From JBFKUL01 sp041635755 (GTDB lineage Bacteria; Pseudomonadota; Gammaproteobacteria; Burkholderiales; SG8-39), in contig JBFKUL010000159.1 in NCBI GenBank assembly GCA_041635755.1, forward strand, positions 1 to 6,886: a stretch of 6,886 nt of DNA. The letters are read 5' to 3'. Under the pieces are notes generated by a model. It made no database searches, was not told the DNA's origin, and saw nothing but the letters and a program-made list of their open reading frames with translations. The stretch's first letter is position 1. Every line of letters starts with the position of its first letter. Of this stretch, positions 6,262 through 6,886 are shown piece after piece. The position numbers and the translations under genes were made by a program.

Positions 6262-6886
6262 TCAGGCGATGCCCGCGAGGTGCCGCCCCGCGATCCAGCC
6301 GAAGGTCATGGCCGGTCCGAGCGTGATGCCGGGCCCTGGATAGCTGCCGCCCATGATCGAGGCCATGTCGTTGCCTGCGGCGTAGAGCCCCTCGATCGGG
6401 CGACGGTGCTCGTCGAGCACCTGCGCGCGGCCGTTGGTGACGATGCCGGCGTAGGTGCCCAGATCGCCGACCAGCACTTTTACCGCGTAGAACGGCGGTT
6501 TGACGATCGGCGCGATGCACGGGTTGGGCTTGATGTCCATGTCGCCGTAGAAGCGGTTGTACGCCGTGCTGCCCTTGGCAAAGGCCGGATCCTCGCCGCG
6601 CGCCGCGTGCTCGTTGTAGCGCGCCACCGCGGCCTCGAGCCCGGCGCGATCGATGCTCGCGCGCTGCGCGAGCTCGGCGAGCGTCGCGCCGCGCAGCAGG
6701 TACCCGGACTCGAGGTGCGGCGCGAGCGGCAGCGGGAAAGGCTTGACGAAACCCAGACCGTAGGCGCGCAGCGCCCGATGATCGGTGACGAGCCAGGCGC
6801 AAGTTTCGGCCTCACCCTCGCAGGCGCCGAACAGTGCCTGCACGAAGTCGTGGTACGAGTTGCCCTCGTTGACGAAGCGACGTCCG
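6262..6886 (-). CDS. FAD-dependent dehydrogenase, fumarate reductase / 3-ketosteroid dehydrogenase type (C-terminal part)
   Basis: Partial gene: about 207 C-terminal residues are visible and the N-terminus, with the Rossmann GxGxxG FAD site, lies beyond the right edge. No real start is inside the window; the frame is open to the edge and begins GRRFVNEGNSYHDFV, a conserved motif of the FAD_binding_2 family. Further family signs are VARYNEHAARGEDPAFAKG, PPFYAVKVLVGDLGTYAGI, GLYAAGNDMASIMGG and the C-terminal flavin-binding block SYPGPGITLGPAMTFGWIAG. The Tyr (codon 6340-6342) followed four residues later by Gly (6328-6330) matches the spacing of catalytic Tyr487 and Gly491 in Rhodococcus KstD1, but this pattern is shared with other members. 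Likely a cytoplasmic flavoenzyme that oxidises or reduces a C-C bond next to a carbonyl; the substrate is unknown. It precedes livH by 92 nt on the same strand and could belong to the same catabolic operon. A plain fumarate-reductase-like enzyme is the alternative. Confidence 0.88.
   Translation of the reverse strand, partial: GRRFVNEGNSYHDFVQALFGACEGEAETCAWLVTDHRALRAYGLGFVKPFPLPLAPHLESGYLLRGATLAELAQRASIDRAGLEAAVARYNEHAARGEDPAFAKGSTAYNRFYGDMDIKPNPCIAPIVKPPFYAVKVLVGDLGTYAGIVTNGRAQVLDEHRRPIEGLYAAGNDMASIMGGSYPGPGITLGPAMTFGWIAGRHLAGIA

Noticed and set aside
5291..6343. Long plus-strand open frame opposite livH (350 codons)
   Set aside because: Product is rich in Glu, Arg, His and Ala, the mirror of hydrophobic membrane-protein codons on the other strand. 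No family pattern.
5101..6453. The 13-nt string GATGCCGGCGTAG found in both livM and the flavoprotein gene
   Set aside because: Both copies lie in coding sequence with no extended similarity. Chance identity is expected in biased, GC-rich codons.
6841..6843. Apparent GTG start for the flavoprotein gene inside the window
   Set aside because: The frame continues upstream to the edge with the conserved GRRFVNEG..SYHDF motif, so this codon is an internal Val and the gene is simply cut by the window.
1..6886. Search for CRISPR repeats, tRNA/rRNA genes, insertion-sequence ends, toxin-antitoxin or defence genes
   Set aside because: No spaced direct repeats, transposase-like proteins, cloverleaf-type sequences or small paired genes were recognised by eye on either strand.

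Overview
The window is very GC-rich and gene-dense. Every convincing gene lies on the minus strand, so transcription runs from high to low coordinates. Protein style (Liv/HAAT transporter, amidase with the AHFCG..GHKPT motif, KstD-like flavoprotein) and base composition suggest a proteobacterium. A betaproteobacterium (Burkholderiales-like) is most likely and an alphaproteobacterium is possible. This is an inference from protein flavour, because no rRNA or other phylogenetic marker is present.

Layout in transcription order: (1) the C-terminal ~207 residues of an FAD-dependent dehydrogenase of the fumarate reductase / 3-ketosteroid-1-dehydrogenase type, cut by the right edge of the window (6262-6886). 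(2) A 92-nt gap with a stem-loop and a 16-nt palindrome. (3) livH permease (5297-6169), read from a TTG start. (4) livM permease (4303-5310). (5) livG ATPase (3545-4306). (6) livF ATPase (2824-3552). These four overlap by 14, 4 and 8 nt, so they form one translationally coupled block. (7) A 75-nt gap with a short hairpin and a strong purine-rich ribosome site. (8) A secreted periplasmic substrate-binding protein (1549-2748). (9) A 66-nt gap with a 9-bp stem-loop. (10) An amidase-signature hydrolase (40-1482). The last 39 nt hold no gene.

Together genes 3-8 make a complete five-component ABC importer of the branched-chain amino acid (HAAT) family: periplasmic receptor, two membrane subunits and two ATPases. 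The flanking cytoplasmic enzymes, an amide hydrolase downstream and a flavin dehydrogenase upstream, suggest that the importer feeds a catabolic route for an amide, an aromatic acid or a ring compound rather than serving simple leucine uptake. The actual substrate cannot be read from the sequence.

No regulator, tRNA, rRNA, CRISPR array, insertion sequence or phage gene was seen, and no convincing promoter or intrinsic terminator. The region looks like an ordinary transport/catabolism operon. I found no evidence of an undescribed defence or mobile system. The points worth a second look are the enzyme-transporter pairing, the translational signals, the GC-rich hairpins in all three gaps, and some non-canonical ATPase motifs.
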